Positions 26,053 through 35,204 of a stretch of 64,000 nt of DNA are shown here, one piece after another. How positions within the stretch are numbered: the stretch's first letter is position 1; each line of letters opens with the position of its first letter. Source of the stretch: SIG480 sp045595365 (GTDB lineage: Bacteria; Bacillota; Clostridia; Oscillospirales; JAAYXM01); the NCBI GenBank assembly GCA_045595365.1, contig JAZOAI010000026.1, forward strand, positions 1 through 64,000. Reading direction: 5' to 3'. A model generated the notes under the pieces. The model saw only the letters and a list, made by a program, of their open reading frames with translations. It made no database searches and had not been told where the DNA came from. Position numbers and translations under genes: made by a program.

Positions 26053-27267
26053 ATGGATAAGTCAAAAATCAAAAAAGTTGTTCTCGCATACTCAGGTGGT
26101 CTTGACACCTCAATCATCATTCCGTGGCTTAAGGAAAACTACAACAACTGCGAGGTTATTGCAGTTGCGGGTAATGTAGGCCAGGCCGACGAGCTTGACG
26201 GTCTTGAAGAAAAGGCAATCAAGACAGGCGCTTCAAAGCTTTATGTTCTTGACCTCACGGATGAGTATGTTGATGATTACATCATCCCGACAATGAAGGC
26301 AGGCGCAATCTACGAGGAGTACCTTCTCGGCACAAGCCACGCCCGCCCCTGCATCGCAAAGGGCCTTGTTGAAATCGCTCTTAAGGAAAATGCAGATGCT
26401 ATTGCGCACGGCTGCACAGGTAAGGGCAACGACCAGGTTCGTTTTGAGCTTACCATAAAGCACTTTGCTCCCAATATGCCCATCATCGCTCCGTGGCGTG
26501 AGTGGGACATCAAGTCTCGCGAGGAAGAAATCGACTATGCCGAGGCACACAATGTTCCGCTTAAGATTAACCGCGAAACAAACTATTCAAAGGACAAAAA
26601 CCTCTGGCACCTTTCACACGAAGGTCTTGACCTCGAAGATACAGGCAACGAGCCGATGTATGAGAAGCCGGGATTCCTTGAGATGGGTGTTTCTCCCATC
26701 GCTGCTCCAGATGCTCCGACATATGTTGAAATCGACTTTGAAAAAGGCATCCCCGTTGCTCTTGACGGCGAGAAAATGAGCGCAAAGAACATCATCTTGA
26801 AGCTCAACGAGCTTGGCGGAAAGAACGGCATTGGTATCCTTGACATTGTTGAAAACCGCCTTGTCGGTATGAAGTGCCGCGGCGTTTATGAGACTCCGGG
26901 CGGAACAATCCTTTACAAGGCTCACAGCGTTCTTGAATCCATCTGCCTTGACAAGATGACTCTCCACGAAAAGCAGAAGCTCTCTATCACTTTTGCAGAG
27001 CTTGTTTACAACGGCCAGTGGTTCACTCCTCTCCGCGAAGCTCTTTCTGCTTTCGTTGACAAGACTCAGGAGAAGGTTACGGGTAAAGTTCGCCTCAAGC
27101 TCTATAAGGGCAATATGATCAATGCCGGTGTATGGAGCGATTACTCACTTTACAGCGAAGAAATCGCAACCTTCGGCGAAAGCGACTACGACCAGACAGA
27201 TGCTAACGGCTTTATCAACCTTTTCGGTCTCCCGATAAAGACTCAGGCTATCGTTGACGGTAAGTAA
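26053..27267 (+). CDS. argG: Argininosuccinate synthase
   Basis: A 404-residue enzyme that joins citrulline and aspartate using ATP, the penultimate step of arginine synthesis. The PP-loop ATP motif AYSGGLDTSIIIPW opens the protein; HGCTGKGNDQVRFE and APWREWD are the citrulline/aspartate-binding motifs, and length is standard. It is followed by argH with a single base between. RBS GGAGG is 9 bases upstream. Confidence 0.98.
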   Translation: MDKSKIKKVVLAYSGGLDTSIIIPWLKENYNNCEVIAVAGNVGQADELDGLEEKAIKTGASKLYVLDLTDEYVDDYIIPTMKAGAIYEEYLLGTSHARPCIAKGLVEIALKENADAIAHGCTGKGNDQVRFELTIKHFAPNMPIIAPWREWDIKSREEEIDYAEAHNVPLKINRETNYSKDKNLWHLSHEGLDLEDTGNEPMYEKPGFLEMGVSPIAAPDAPTYVEIDFEKGIPVALDGEKMSAKNIILKLNELGGKNGIGILDIVENRLVGMKCRGVYETPGGTILYKAHSVLESICLDKMTLHEKQKLSITFAELVYNGQWFTPLREALSAFVDKTQEKVTGKVRLKLYKGNMINAGVWSDYSLYSEEIATFGESDYDQTDANGFINLFGLPIKTQAIVDGK

Positions 27268-27268
27268 T

Positions 27269-28645
27269 ATGGCTAAAATGTGGGCCGGACGGACGTCCGG
27301 AATTACTGACAGCATCGCCGACGATTTCAATTCGTCTATCCGGTTTGACTGCAAGATGTACCGTCAGGACATCATGGGCAGCATGGCTCATGCTATGATG
27401 CTCGGTGCGCGTGGAATCATCTCAAAAGCTGAGGCAGATACTCTCATTGAAGGTCTTTCCGGCATTCTTTCTGACCTTGATTCAGGCGCGCTCGAATTTG
27501 ATATGTCCTGTGAGGATATTCATATGTTTGTTGAGCAGGTTCTCACCGAAAGGCTCGGCGACGTCGGAAAAAAGCTTCACACAGCGCGAAGCCGTAACGA
27601 CCAGGTCGCACTTGATTTGCGTATGTATCTGCGAGACGAGTGTGACGAAATAGGCAAGCTTTGCATTGATGTTATTTCTGCGCTCACTGACAAGGCAGAA
27701 GCTCACAAGGCCGCTATAATGCCGGGATACACCCACCTTCAGAGGGCTCAACCCATCACCTTCGGGCATCACCTTATGGCGTATGCGATGATGCTTCTTC
27801 GCGATATAGACAGGCTGTCCGATTGCAGAAAGCGGATGAATGTCTCCCCCATTGGAAGCTGCGCCCTTGCAGGAACTACATATGACACCGACAGGCGTCT
27901 GGAAGCTTCCGAGCTTGGTTTTTCGGAGATTTCACTCAACAGCCTTGACGGGGTTTCCGACCGCGACTTCTGCGTTGAGCTTGCAAGCGCACTCTCGATC
28001 CTTATGATGCATCTCTCCCGCCTGAGCGAAGAGCTTATTCTCTGGGCGAGCTGGGAATTCAAGTTCATCGAGCTTTCAGATGCATATACAACCGGTTCTT
28101 CCATAATGCCACAGAAAAAGAACCCTGATATGGCAGAGCTTATCCGAGGCAAAACCGGCAGAGTTTACGGCGACCTTATGGGGCTTCTCACAGTTTTGAA
28201 GGGAATCCCCCTTGCCTACAACAAGGATATGCAGGAGGATAAGGAGAGCATATTTGACGCTGTCGAAACAGTTAAGATGTGCCTTGAAGTTCTCGCCCCG
28301 ATGCTTGCAACAATGAAGCCTATTGAGAAGAATATGAAGCTTGCGGCGCAGAAGGGGTTCATAAACGCGACCGACCTTGCAGATTACCTTGTAAAACACG
28401 GTCTCCCCTTCAGAAGCGCATATAAGCTTTCAGGTCAGCTTGTTGCAAAGTGCATTTCAGAGGGAAAGGTCCTCGAAGAGCTTACTCTTGACGAATACAA
28501 AGAATTTTCAGACCTTTTTGAAAATGACCTTTACGACGAAATAAGCCTTGAAACCTGTGTTGAAAAACGCATTTCAGAAGGTGGCACAAGCGTAAAATCG
28601 GTCGAAGCTCAGATAAGCTATGTAAAATCAAAAATCAACGAATAA
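27269..28645 (+). CDS. argH: Argininosuccinate lyase
   Basis: A 458-residue fumarase-superfamily enzyme that splits argininosuccinate into arginine and fumarate. Signature GSSIMPQKKNPD is intact, as are TARSRNDQVALDLR, the catalytic-region GYTHLQRAQPI and DMQEDKE. I start at the ATG at 27269, right after the argG stop; the in-frame GTG 15 bases earlier lies within argG. Tight spacing implies co-translation with argG. Confidence 0.98.
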   Translation: MAKMWAGRTSGITDSIADDFNSSIRFDCKMYRQDIMGSMAHAMMLGARGIISKAEADTLIEGLSGILSDLDSGALEFDMSCEDIHMFVEQVLTERLGDVGKKLHTARSRNDQVALDLRMYLRDECDEIGKLCIDVISALTDKAEAHKAAIMPGYTHLQRAQPITFGHHLMAYAMMLLRDIDRLSDCRKRMNVSPIGSCALAGTTYDTDRRLEASELGFSEISLNSLDGVSDRDFCVELASALSILMMHLSRLSEELILWASWEFKFIELSDAYTTGSSIMPQKKNPDMAELIRGKTGRVYGDLMGLLTVLKGIPLAYNKDMQEDKESIFDAVETVKMCLEVLAPMLATMKPIEKNMKLAAQKGFINATDLADYLVKHGLPFRSAYKLSGQLVAKCISEGKVLEELTLDEYKEFSDLFENDLYDEISLETCVEKRISEGGTSVKSVEAQISYVKSKINE

Positions 28646-28652
28646 TTTTATC

Positions 28653-28682
28653 GCAAGGCAACGCAAGTTGCCTTGCTTTTTT
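28653..28682 (+). terminator. Terminator of argGH
   Basis: Nine-bp stem GCAAGGCAA / TTGCCTTGC followed by TTTTTT. Confidence 0.9.
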
Positions 28683-28746
28683 GAATACTTTATTTTTTAA
28701 GCGGGCATAATTGTCATAAGAACTTTTTAAAAGGCGGCGAATGATT

Positions 28747-29187
28747 ATGCTTGTTTCGCGTATTATGAATTCCAATGTTGTTTACTTATCACCCGATGAC
28801 ACCGTCTCCCGCGCCGCCAGGCTTCTTGCGCGCCACAACATCGGCGCACTTCCCATATGTTCAAAGGATGGGCGGCTTCGCGGACTTGTCACCGACCGCG
28901 ATATCGCAATCCGATGCGTCGCATATGACAACCCTCCCGACGAAACAAAGCTTCGGGAAATTATGACGCGCGGCATTGTTTCGGTCGCACCGGGAGATGA
29001 CTCCTCATATGCCGCAAAGCTTATGGCAGATGAGCAGATACGCCGGCTTCCGGTTGTTGAAAACGGCCACGTTGTGGGGATGCTGTCCCTTGCAGACCTC
29101 GCCCGCTCGCGCGCTTTTGGCTCTGAGGAGATATCCTCTGCGCTCTCTGAAATTTCGATGCCGAATCAGCGATACCGAAGAATATAA
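28747..29187 (+). CDS. CBS-domain pair protein
   Basis: A 146-residue protein made of two tandem CBS domains (residues 4-60 and 73-130), each with the VSRAARLLARHNIGALPI / AAKLMADEQIRRLPVVENG pattern and G-[ML]-[SV]-x-[ADT]-D loop. Stand-alone CBS pairs bind adenosine nucleotides and act as sensors; the target partner is unknown. The ATG at 28747 is 9 bases from AAGGCGG, better than the ATG at 28741. It has its own terminator and appears monocistronic. Confidence 0.9.
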   Translation: MLVSRIMNSNVVYLSPDDTVSRAARLLARHNIGALPICSKDGRLRGLVTDRDIAIRCVAYDNPPDETKLREIMTRGIVSVAPGDDSSYAAKLMADEQIRRLPVVENGHVVGMLSLADLARSRAFGSEEISSALSEISMPNQRYRRI

Positions 29188-29195
29188 CACACCAC

Positions 29196-29240
29196 GCTCA
29201 AGAGCATTTTTACTCCTATGCTTTTGAGCTTTTATTTTTT
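29196..29240 (+). terminator. Terminator of the CBS gene
   Basis: GCTCAAGAGCAT pairs with ATGCTTTTGAGC and is followed by TTTTATTTTTTT. Confidence 0.88.
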
Positions 29241-29273
29241 TCTGATATGCAAACCAGAAATCCAAAGTTTCAC

Positions 29274-29302
29274 TTGTAACAAATGTAAAAATATGTTATA
29301 AT
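29274..29302 (+). promoter_or_regulatory. Promoter of the femAB-alr pair
   Basis: TTGTAA (29274-29279), 17-base spacer, TATAAT (29297-29302). Confidence 0.65.
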
Positions 29303-29351
29303 ATTGTTGAAAAAGTATGTAAAAATTTTACGATATTTACCGGAGGCTCTG

Positions 29352-30410
29352 ATGGTCGAGTTTGTTACAAAAGAAACGCTTAAGGAATACGAAGCATTTG
29401 TTTCTTCACACCCTAACGGGCATTTTCTTCAGTCCTATGCCTGGAGTAAGCAAAAGCCTGAGTGGACTTGGGAAGGGCTCTTTGTCCGCGGAGATGACGG
29501 CGCCATACGCGGCGCGATGTCTGTTCTTATCCGCCGCGCCCCTTCGCTTCCCTATTCAATTATGTATGCTGCCCGCGCTCCCGTCTGTGATATTCACGAT
29601 GAGGCAACCCTTTCAGAGCTTATGGAGGGCGCAAAAAAGCTTGCCGCAAAGCACAGAGCATATTGCTTAAAGCTTGATCCCGATGTCTCTGTTGAAGATT
29701 CCGAATTTGCAGACATTATGGCGCGCCTCGGATTTCGGCGGCGCGATACGGGCAAGAACTTTTCGGGAATCCAGCCGCGCTTTGTCTTCAGGCTTGATAT
29801 TGAGGGAAAAGACGAAGAAGAGCTTATGGCTTCCTTCCATTCGAAAACACGCTACAACATCCGCGTTGCCGAACGCAAAGGGGTTGAGATTAAGCTTTGC
29901 GGAACCGAAGCGGTTCGTGATTTTTCCGATATGATGCTTGAAACAGGTGTACGCGACGGGTTTGTTGTCCGCTCTGCTGATTATTTTGAAAATATGCTCA
30001 AAAACCTCGGCGATTCCTGCCGCCTTTATATGGCATATTCCGGAGAAACCCCCATTGCAGGTACACTTGCAATCCACTACGGCGACAAGGTGTGGTATCT
30101 CTATGGCGCATCCTCAAACAAGTACAGAAACTTTATGCCGAACTATCTTCTCCAATGGAGTATGATTCAGTGGGCAGTTGAGCTTGGTTGCCGTATCTAC
30201 GACTTCCGCGGCGTTTCCGGCGATTTATCGGAGGACAACCCTCTCTACGGGCTTTATCGTTTCAAGAAAGGTTTTAACGGCGAGTTGTGCGAATTCATCG
30301 GTGAGTTTGACTATATTTTCAATAAGCCGGTTCACTTTATGATTGAAAAGGGCGAATTTATCTTCCGCAAGCTCCGCAAACAGCTCTTTATGCTTAAAAA
30401 CCGCAAATAG
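29352..30410 (+). CDS. FemAB-type peptidoglycan bridge aminoacyltransferase
   Basis: A 352-residue GNAT-fold Fem transferase, which uses aminoacyl-tRNA to add amino acids to lipid II for the peptide cross-bridge. Family blocks seen: HFLQSYAWSKQK near the N-terminus, SFHSKTRYNIRVAERKGVEI, YGASSNKYRNFMPNYLLQWSMIQWA and YDFRGVSGD...YGLYRFKKGFNGEL. The long coiled-coil insertion of staphylococcal FemA is not obvious. The ATG at 29352 follows GGAGG. It is followed after 27 bases by an alanine racemase-like gene, suggesting joint work on the bridge. Confidence 0.92.
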   Translation: MVEFVTKETLKEYEAFVSSHPNGHFLQSYAWSKQKPEWTWEGLFVRGDDGAIRGAMSVLIRRAPSLPYSIMYAARAPVCDIHDEATLSELMEGAKKLAAKHRAYCLKLDPDVSVEDSEFADIMARLGFRRRDTGKNFSGIQPRFVFRLDIEGKDEEELMASFHSKTRYNIRVAERKGVEIKLCGTEAVRDFSDMMLETGVRDGFVVRSADYFENMLKNLGDSCRLYMAYSGETPIAGTLAIHYGDKVWYLYGASSNKYRNFMPNYLLQWSMIQWAVELGCRIYDFRGVSGDLSEDNPLYGLYRFKKGFNGELCEFIGEFDYIFNKPVHFMIEKGEFIFRKLRKQLFMLKNRK

Positions 30411-30437
30411 ACAAACAGAAAGGTTTTCGGTAAAAGT

Positions 30438-31538
30438 ATGAATTCCTTTGTTATTGAACGCGAAAAAATCCAATCAAACACCGCTGAAATTTTTTCAAGG
30501 GCAGGAGACAGGACCGTTATCGCTGTCGTTAAAGGGCGAGGGTACGGTTTCGGGATTTCTGAGTATGTTCCGCTCCTTCACTCCTTAGGGCTTCGTTTCT
30601 TCGCGGTGACTGATGTTTCCGACGCTCTTGCAATCCGGAACCTTAATCTCCCCGACACGGAAATTCTCATGCTCTGCTCAACTGCACTTTCTGACGAACT
30701 TTCCGCACTTATAGATAACGACGTTATTCTTACAATCGGAAGCATTGAGGCCGCAGTGGCAGCAAATGGGATCGCCTTTTCAAAGAACAAATCCGCAAGA
30801 GCCCACATAAAGCTTGATACAGGTATGGGAAGATACGGGTTTCTCCCCGATGAGCTTGACGCGATATATTCCGCCTTCACAAGCTTCCCATCACTCTCCC
30901 CTTGCGGGCTTTACACCCACTTAAGTTCGGCTTTTAAAAGCCGCCGCGTAACCGAGGAACAGATTTCCTCTCTTTATTCCGTAAAGGAAGAGCTTTCTTC
31001 CCGCGGGGTTGACTGCGGAACAGTCCACTTTGCAAATTCTGCATATCTTTTTAAATACTCATCCCAAGAGCTTGGCGATGCCGTAAGAATCGGCTCTGCT
31101 TTTACAGGCAGAATCGCCTGCAAGGTCAGAAGAAGCGGGCTTTCTCGCGTTGGGCACCTTGAAAGCAGGATATGTGAGCTAAAATGGCTTCCTGCCGGTT
31201 CTAAAATCGGATACGGTGGCGCATATACTGTAAAAAGGCCCGTTCGGACAGCTGTTCTCCCCATCGGATATTCAGCCGGGCTGCACGTTGAAAAAGCGAG
31301 GGACACATATCGCATCCGTGATTGCATATTCTACGTTCTCTCAGACATTAAACGCACGATTACAGGAAAACAGTTTTTCGCTGTCATCAACGGCCGCCGC
31401 GCCCGCGTTCTCGGTCACATAGGAATGACACACACAGTTTGCGACGTTACAGACATTTCCTGCAGCATAGGAGATGCGGCGACGTTTGATGTAAACCCAA
31501 TCTACGTCTCCCCCGATATTTACAGAGAATATATTTAG
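30438..31538 (+). CDS. Alanine racemase-like PLP enzyme
   Basis: A 366-residue fold-type III PLP racemase. The PLP lysine is Lys32 in AVVKGRGYGFG, a variant of the canonical VVKANAYGHG. DTGMGRYGF, the arginine in VRIGSAFTG that contacts the pyridine ring, the second catalytic tyrosine in KIGYGGAY, and the methionine in GMTHTVCDVTD are all present, so it should be active. Specificity may be alanine or another amino acid such as serine. Coupled to femAB, which suggests a role in cell-wall precursor or bridge synthesis. Confidence 0.88.
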   Translation: MNSFVIEREKIQSNTAEIFSRAGDRTVIAVVKGRGYGFGISEYVPLLHSLGLRFFAVTDVSDALAIRNLNLPDTEILMLCSTALSDELSALIDNDVILTIGSIEAAVAANGIAFSKNKSARAHIKLDTGMGRYGFLPDELDAIYSAFTSFPSLSPCGLYTHLSSAFKSRRVTEEQISSLYSVKEELSSRGVDCGTVHFANSAYLFKYSSQELGDAVRIGSAFTGRIACKVRRSGLSRVGHLESRICELKWLPAGSKIGYGGAYTVKRPVRTAVLPIGYSAGLHVEKARDTYRIRDCIFYVLSDIKRTITGKQFFAVINGRRARVLGHIGMTHTVCDVTDISCSIGDAATFDVNPIYVSPDIYREYI

Positions 31539-31606
31539 TCGGATTACAGTTCTCTGATTTTTCAGAGAAGCTGTTTCGAATATAAAAAAACAGGAGGTAA
31601 TTTATT

Positions 31607-31930
31607 ATGAAAATGGTAATGGCAATAATCAATGCAGACGATGCCAACACGGTCATTTCCAATCTCACAAAATCAGGGTTTTCGGTTACGAAGCTTGCAA
31701 CAACAGGCGGTTTTCTCAAAACCGGAAACACAACCGTTCTTGTAGGTGTTGAAGATGAGAAGCTCGATGAAGTTCTCGCAATAATAAACAAGCATTCTCA
31801 CAGCCGCAAGCAGCTTGTTCCTGCTACAGCGGAGTTCAGCATCGGCATGATTCCTTCAGTTCCGGTCGAGATTTCTGTCGGCGGTGCAACTATCTTCGTA
31901 ATGAATGTTGAGCGTTTTGAGAAAATCTAA
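31607..31930 (+). CDS. Cyclic-di-AMP receptor PII-like protein (DarA/PstA)
   Basis: A 107-residue PII-like trimeric protein. Its sequence MVMAIINADDANTVISNLTKSGFSVTKLATTGGFLKTGNTT and downstream VGVEDEKLDEVLAII match the YaaQ/DarA family, which binds c-di-AMP. It precedes holB and ricT in the same order as yaaQ-holB-yaaT in Bacillus. Two bases separate it from holB. RBS AGGAGG. Confidence 0.95.
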   Translation: MKMVMAIINADDANTVISNLTKSGFSVTKLATTGGFLKTGNTTVLVGVEDEKLDEVLAIINKHSHSRKQLVPATAEFSIGMIPSVPVEISVGGATIFVMNVERFEKI

Positions 31931-31932
31931 CT

Positions 31933-32925
31933 ATGAATTTTGAAGGTTTTTCAGGAAATGCTCGTGCAAAGGAATACATAAGTTCTGCCTTTGCAAATAA
32001 CGCGCTTCCTCATGCTCTTCTTATAGCAGGTGAGCGCGGCATCGGAAAAAAAACGCTTGCCGCGCTTATTTCTCGTGCGCTTGTTTGCAGCGGTGATGAA
32101 AAACCGTGCAACCGCTGCGACTCCTGCAAAAAAGCTTTGGGTGGCTTTCACCCTGATATACGTATTCTCGGTTCGGAGGCATCTTCCGTTGGCGTCAGGG
32201 AAATACGCGACCTGAAGCGCGATGCGCTTCTTCGCCCGAATGACGCAGACAGAAAGGTATATATCATCGACAATGCCGGCGCAATGACCCACGACGCTCA
32301 GGATGCATTTTTGAAGATTTTGGAGGAGCCTCCGCTATTTACTTTTTTTATACTGCTGTGTTATAATTACAGTGATTTGTTACCCACAATCGTCTCTCGC
32401 ACAGCTCACATCACGCTCACTCCGCTTTCCGATGCTGAAATTTCGGATATTATTGCAAAAAAGCTTCCGCATTTGTCTCTTGATGAGCGAAACGAGCTGA
32501 TACGGACAAGCGGTGGTGTTTGCTCTTTCTTAACAGATGCCCGCAACACGGAGTCCTCAGAAAGCGCAAAGGCTATTGCTGAGTCTTTGGTTTCGCGCGA
32601 TGAGCTTGAAATTTTCAAGGCGTTTTCCTCTATTGAAAAGTCAGGAAGAGATAATCTTATTTCAGTTTTAGATGAGCTTACGCTTATAATGCGCGATGCA
32701 CTTGTAATTGCCTCGGGCTCCGACAGCCGTCTGCTGTCTCCGCTTCCGGAGTCAGTTTCCGAAGGCCTTGCAGAAAGTTTTTCACCATCTGACATATCAC
32801 AAGTCATTTCTTCAATAACCGATGCTAAAGCTGAATGTGTGAGAAACATCGGAGTCTCCCACATCACAGGAACCCTTATCTGTAATTTTGCATATACAGC
32901 TGCACACGCAGCTTTGAAAGGATAG
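31933..32925 (+). CDS. holB: DNA polymerase III delta' subunit
   Basis: A 330-residue clamp-loader subunit that loads the sliding clamp at replication forks. It has a P-loop-like GERGIGKKT, a zinc-binding cysteine cluster CSGDEKPCNRCDSC, FLKILEEPP and the SRT arginine-finger motif that delta' supplies to the gamma/tau ATPase. The C-terminal collar domain follows. The gene lies between darA and ricT and overlaps neither. Confidence 0.93.
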   Translation: MNFEGFSGNARAKEYISSAFANNALPHALLIAGERGIGKKTLAALISRALVCSGDEKPCNRCDSCKKALGGFHPDIRILGSEASSVGVREIRDLKRDALLRPNDADRKVYIIDNAGAMTHDAQDAFLKILEEPPLFTFFILLCYNYSDLLPTIVSRTAHITLTPLSDAEISDIIAKKLPHLSLDERNELIRTSGGVCSFLTDARNTESSESAKAIAESLVSRDELEIFKAFSSIEKSGRDNLISVLDELTLIMRDALVIASGSDSRLLSPLPESVSEGLAESFSPSDISQVISSITDAKAECVRNIGVSHITGTLICNFAYTAAHAALKG

Positions 32926-32933
32926 ATTTTATT

Positions 32934-33827
32934 TTGAAAGAGATTATAGGAGTACATTTCCGCGACGGCGGAAAAACATATTCATTTGACCCTGCCGGGT
33001 TTTCTCCTGCAGTAAACGAGCGTGTTGTCGTTGAAACCGCGAGGGGCGCGGAGCTTGGAATTGTTTGCGAGGCCCGCCACAGCGTAGCGGAGGATACGAT
33101 TGTCGCTCCCCTGCGACGCGTTCTCCGAATCGCTACTCCGGAGGATATTAAAACTGCCGAGGAGCTTCGCGAGAAGGAAAAAAAGTCAATCGGAATTTGC
33201 CAGAAGAAGATAGATGCTCACAATCTTGAGATGAAGGTTATAAACGCCGAGTATTCTTTTGATGGTTCTAAAATTATTTTCTATTTTACCGCTGACGGCA
33301 GAGTCGACTTCAGAAACCTTGTAAAAGACCTTGCCTCTGTTTTCAAAACCCGCATAGAGCTTCGCCAGGTCGGTGTCCGCGATGAAGCAAAAATGCTCGG
33401 CGGGCTCGGAATCTGCGGTAGGCCGTTCTGCTGTGCAAGCTTTCTCGATGACTTCCAGCCTGTTTCAATAAAGATGGCAAAAGAGCAAAACCTTTCTCTT
33501 AATCAGGCGAAGATTTCCGGAACCTGCGGAAGGCTTATGTGTTGCCTTAAATACGAGCAGGAGGCATATGAAGACCTCATTAAAACAACACCTAAGGTAG
33601 GCGCTGAGGTTTCGACGCCTTATGGCAAGGGCACAGTTATCGATGTCAGCCTGATTACAGGAAAAGTCCGTGTTAAGTTCGACGACGCGTCCGAACTTGC
33701 TCCCAAAACCTTTGACAAAAGCGAAGTAACACAGAATTGCCCCGAGAGCTGCTCTTGCCCGCATAAGAAACCAACCAAAAGACACGAAAAAGCCCCCGCA
33801 AAAACTGCGGAGGCCGAGGGCAAGTAA
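32934..33827 (+). CDS. ricT: RicT / PSP1 domain protein (YaaT)
   Basis: A 297-residue PSP1-domain protein. The cysteine-rich signature LGGLGICGRPFCCASF, later GTCGRLMCCLKYEQEAYEDL, binds iron-sulfur clusters in the RicA-RicF-RicT complex that promotes RNA maturation, sporulation and competence in Bacillus. RicA and RicF are not in the window. The C-terminal tail has further cysteines (CPESCSCPHKK) and is Lys/Ala/Glu-rich. It begins with a TTG at 32934 after GAAAGGA. The 3' end contains the terminator of the convergent dacF-like gene. Confidence 0.93.
   Translation: MKEIIGVHFRDGGKTYSFDPAGFSPAVNERVVVETARGAELGIVCEARHSVAEDTIVAPLRRVLRIATPEDIKTAEELREKEKKSIGICQKKIDAHNLEMKVINAEYSFDGSKIIFYFTADGRVDFRNLVKDLASVFKTRIELRQVGVRDEAKMLGGLGICGRPFCCASFLDDFQPVSIKMAKEQNLSLNQAKISGTCGRLMCCLKYEQEAYEDLIKTTPKVGAEVSTPYGKGTVIDVSLITGKVRVKFDDASELAPKTFDKSEVTQNCPESCSCPHKKPTKRHEKAPAKTAEAEGK
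33789..33814 (-). terminator. Terminator of the D,D-carboxypeptidase gene, inside the ricT 3' end
   Basis: On the minus strand GCCTCCGC / GCGGGGGC forms a stem followed by TTTTT (33787-33791). It lies in the last codons of the convergent ricT gene. Confidence 0.8.
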
Positions 33828-33830
33828 CTT

Positions 33831-35126
33831 TTAATAATAGTATCTTCTTCTGCGGTTTCTCCTTTTTTTATTGTATCTGATCGTATAGATTACGCACCCG
33901 ATGATGATTAACAGAACTATGCCAAGCGCAATTAATGCAATCGGGCTTTTTGCAAACTTTTTTATCGCGTTTATCGCATATGCAATAATCCCGCGCTCAA
34001 CGTCATCCGCTGCGACGAGGCGAAGCGTTGTATATTCCCTTCCGTCATATTTGATTGTGACTGTGCCAACCTCATCGCCCTTTTTGACCGGTGCTTCGAG
34101 TTCACGGCTTCCGTCGGTTATGAGTTCGACCTTTTTCGGGTCAAAATCCTTCGGCATAAGAACCGAGTAGTCAGCCTCCGTATGGGCAACGACATAATCT
34201 CTGTCCTTTGCGGACTCTACGTGAACCTCACACACGGCATCAGATGATGAAAGAAGCGTTGCGCGCTTGAAGTTTTCAAATCCCCAGACCAGAAGCCTTT
34301 TAGATTCGACAAAATTCCCCTTTTTGCCCGTTTCCTCATCCTGCTTCGCACCGAGGACTACGGAAATAAGCTCTATATCGTTATATTCCGCGCTTGCCGC
34401 AAGGCAAAGCCCTGCAGGAGTCGTGCTTCCGGTTTTCATCCCGTCAGCTCTTGAATATATGTATCCCAGTTCCTTATATCTTGATATAAGCGAGTTTGTT
34501 GTGAAGAAGAACCTTTCCTCAGACATATTTGTTGCAGGGATTGTCGCTTTATCCATGCCGTATATCTCGCGGAGCCTTGTATGCTTTCGCGCCTCCATCG
34601 CAACAACCGCGACATCGCGCGCTGTTGTGTAGTGGTTTTCATCGTGAAGCCCGTTCGTATTGACGAAATTTGTTCCGCTAAGGCCAAGCTCCTGCGCGCG
34701 GCTATTCATAAGCGCGACAAAGCTCTCGATGCTTCCCGACACCCGCTCGGCAAGAATATTTGCCGCTTCGTTTGCACTTGCAACAAGCATGCAGATGACT
34801 AGATTCTCAACAGACATTTTCTCACCTGCGCGTATCCCCACGCTGCTGCCAGCTTCTGAAAGACCGCGAAAAGCGCTTTCATTTGCCGTTACAACCTCGC
34901 TCCAGTCAGCAAGGTTCTCAGCGACGAGCAGAGCTGTCATAAGTTTTGTTATGCTTGCCGGATACTGTTTCGTATCGGCGTTTTCAGAATAAATCTCGTG
35001 CCCGTCGGTCGCATCAATCAGAATTGACGCTTTTGAATCTATATCAATCTTTTCGATTGCGCCTGCAAAGACCGATAGTGAAACAACACAAGCCAAAAGT
35101 ACTGATATTATCCTCAGTTTCTTCAT
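33831..35126 (-). CDS. D-alanyl-D-alanine carboxypeptidase (DacF/PBP5-type, peptidase S11)
   Basis: A 431-residue exported enzyme that trims the terminal D-Ala of peptidoglycan stem peptides. A signal peptide (1-23) is followed by SxxK (Ser58-Lys61), SxN (Ser117-Asn119) and KTG (231-233), so the active site is complete. A C-terminal domain and a true membrane helix (about 390-412) with a very basic RYNKKRRNRRRRYYY tail anchor it; most relatives use an amphipathic helix instead. The ATG at 35126 follows GGAGGAG. Divergent from comEA. Confidence 0.93.
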   Translation of the reverse strand: MKKLRIISVLLACVVSLSVFAGAIEKIDIDSKASILIDATDGHEIYSENADTKQYPASITKLMTALLVAENLADWSEVVTANESAFRGLSEAGSSVGIRAGEKMSVENLVICMLVASANEAANILAERVSGSIESFVALMNSRAQELGLSGTNFVNTNGLHDENHYTTARDVAVVAMEARKHTRLREIYGMDKATIPATNMSEERFFFTTNSLISRYKELGYIYSRADGMKTGSTTPAGLCLAASAEYNDIELISVVLGAKQDEETGKKGNFVESKRLLVWGFENFKRATLLSSSDAVCEVHVESAKDRDYVVAHTEADYSVLMPKDFDPKKVELITDGSRELEAPVKKGDEVGTVTIKYDGREYTTLRLVAADDVERGIIAYAINAIKKFAKSPIALIALGIVLLIIIGCVIYTIRYNKKRRNRRRRYYY

Positions 35127-35157
35127 TTTTCTCCTCCACACTCTTTGTTATGAAAAT

Positions 35158-35186
35158 ATTATAACAGATTTATATTAATTAAACAA
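35158..35186 (-). promoter_or_regulatory. Promoter of the D,D-carboxypeptidase gene
   Basis: On the minus strand TTGTTT (35181-35186), 17-base spacer, TATAAT (35158-35163). Confidence 0.55.
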
Positions 35187-35204
35187 CAATTTAGGAAAGT
35201 ATTT

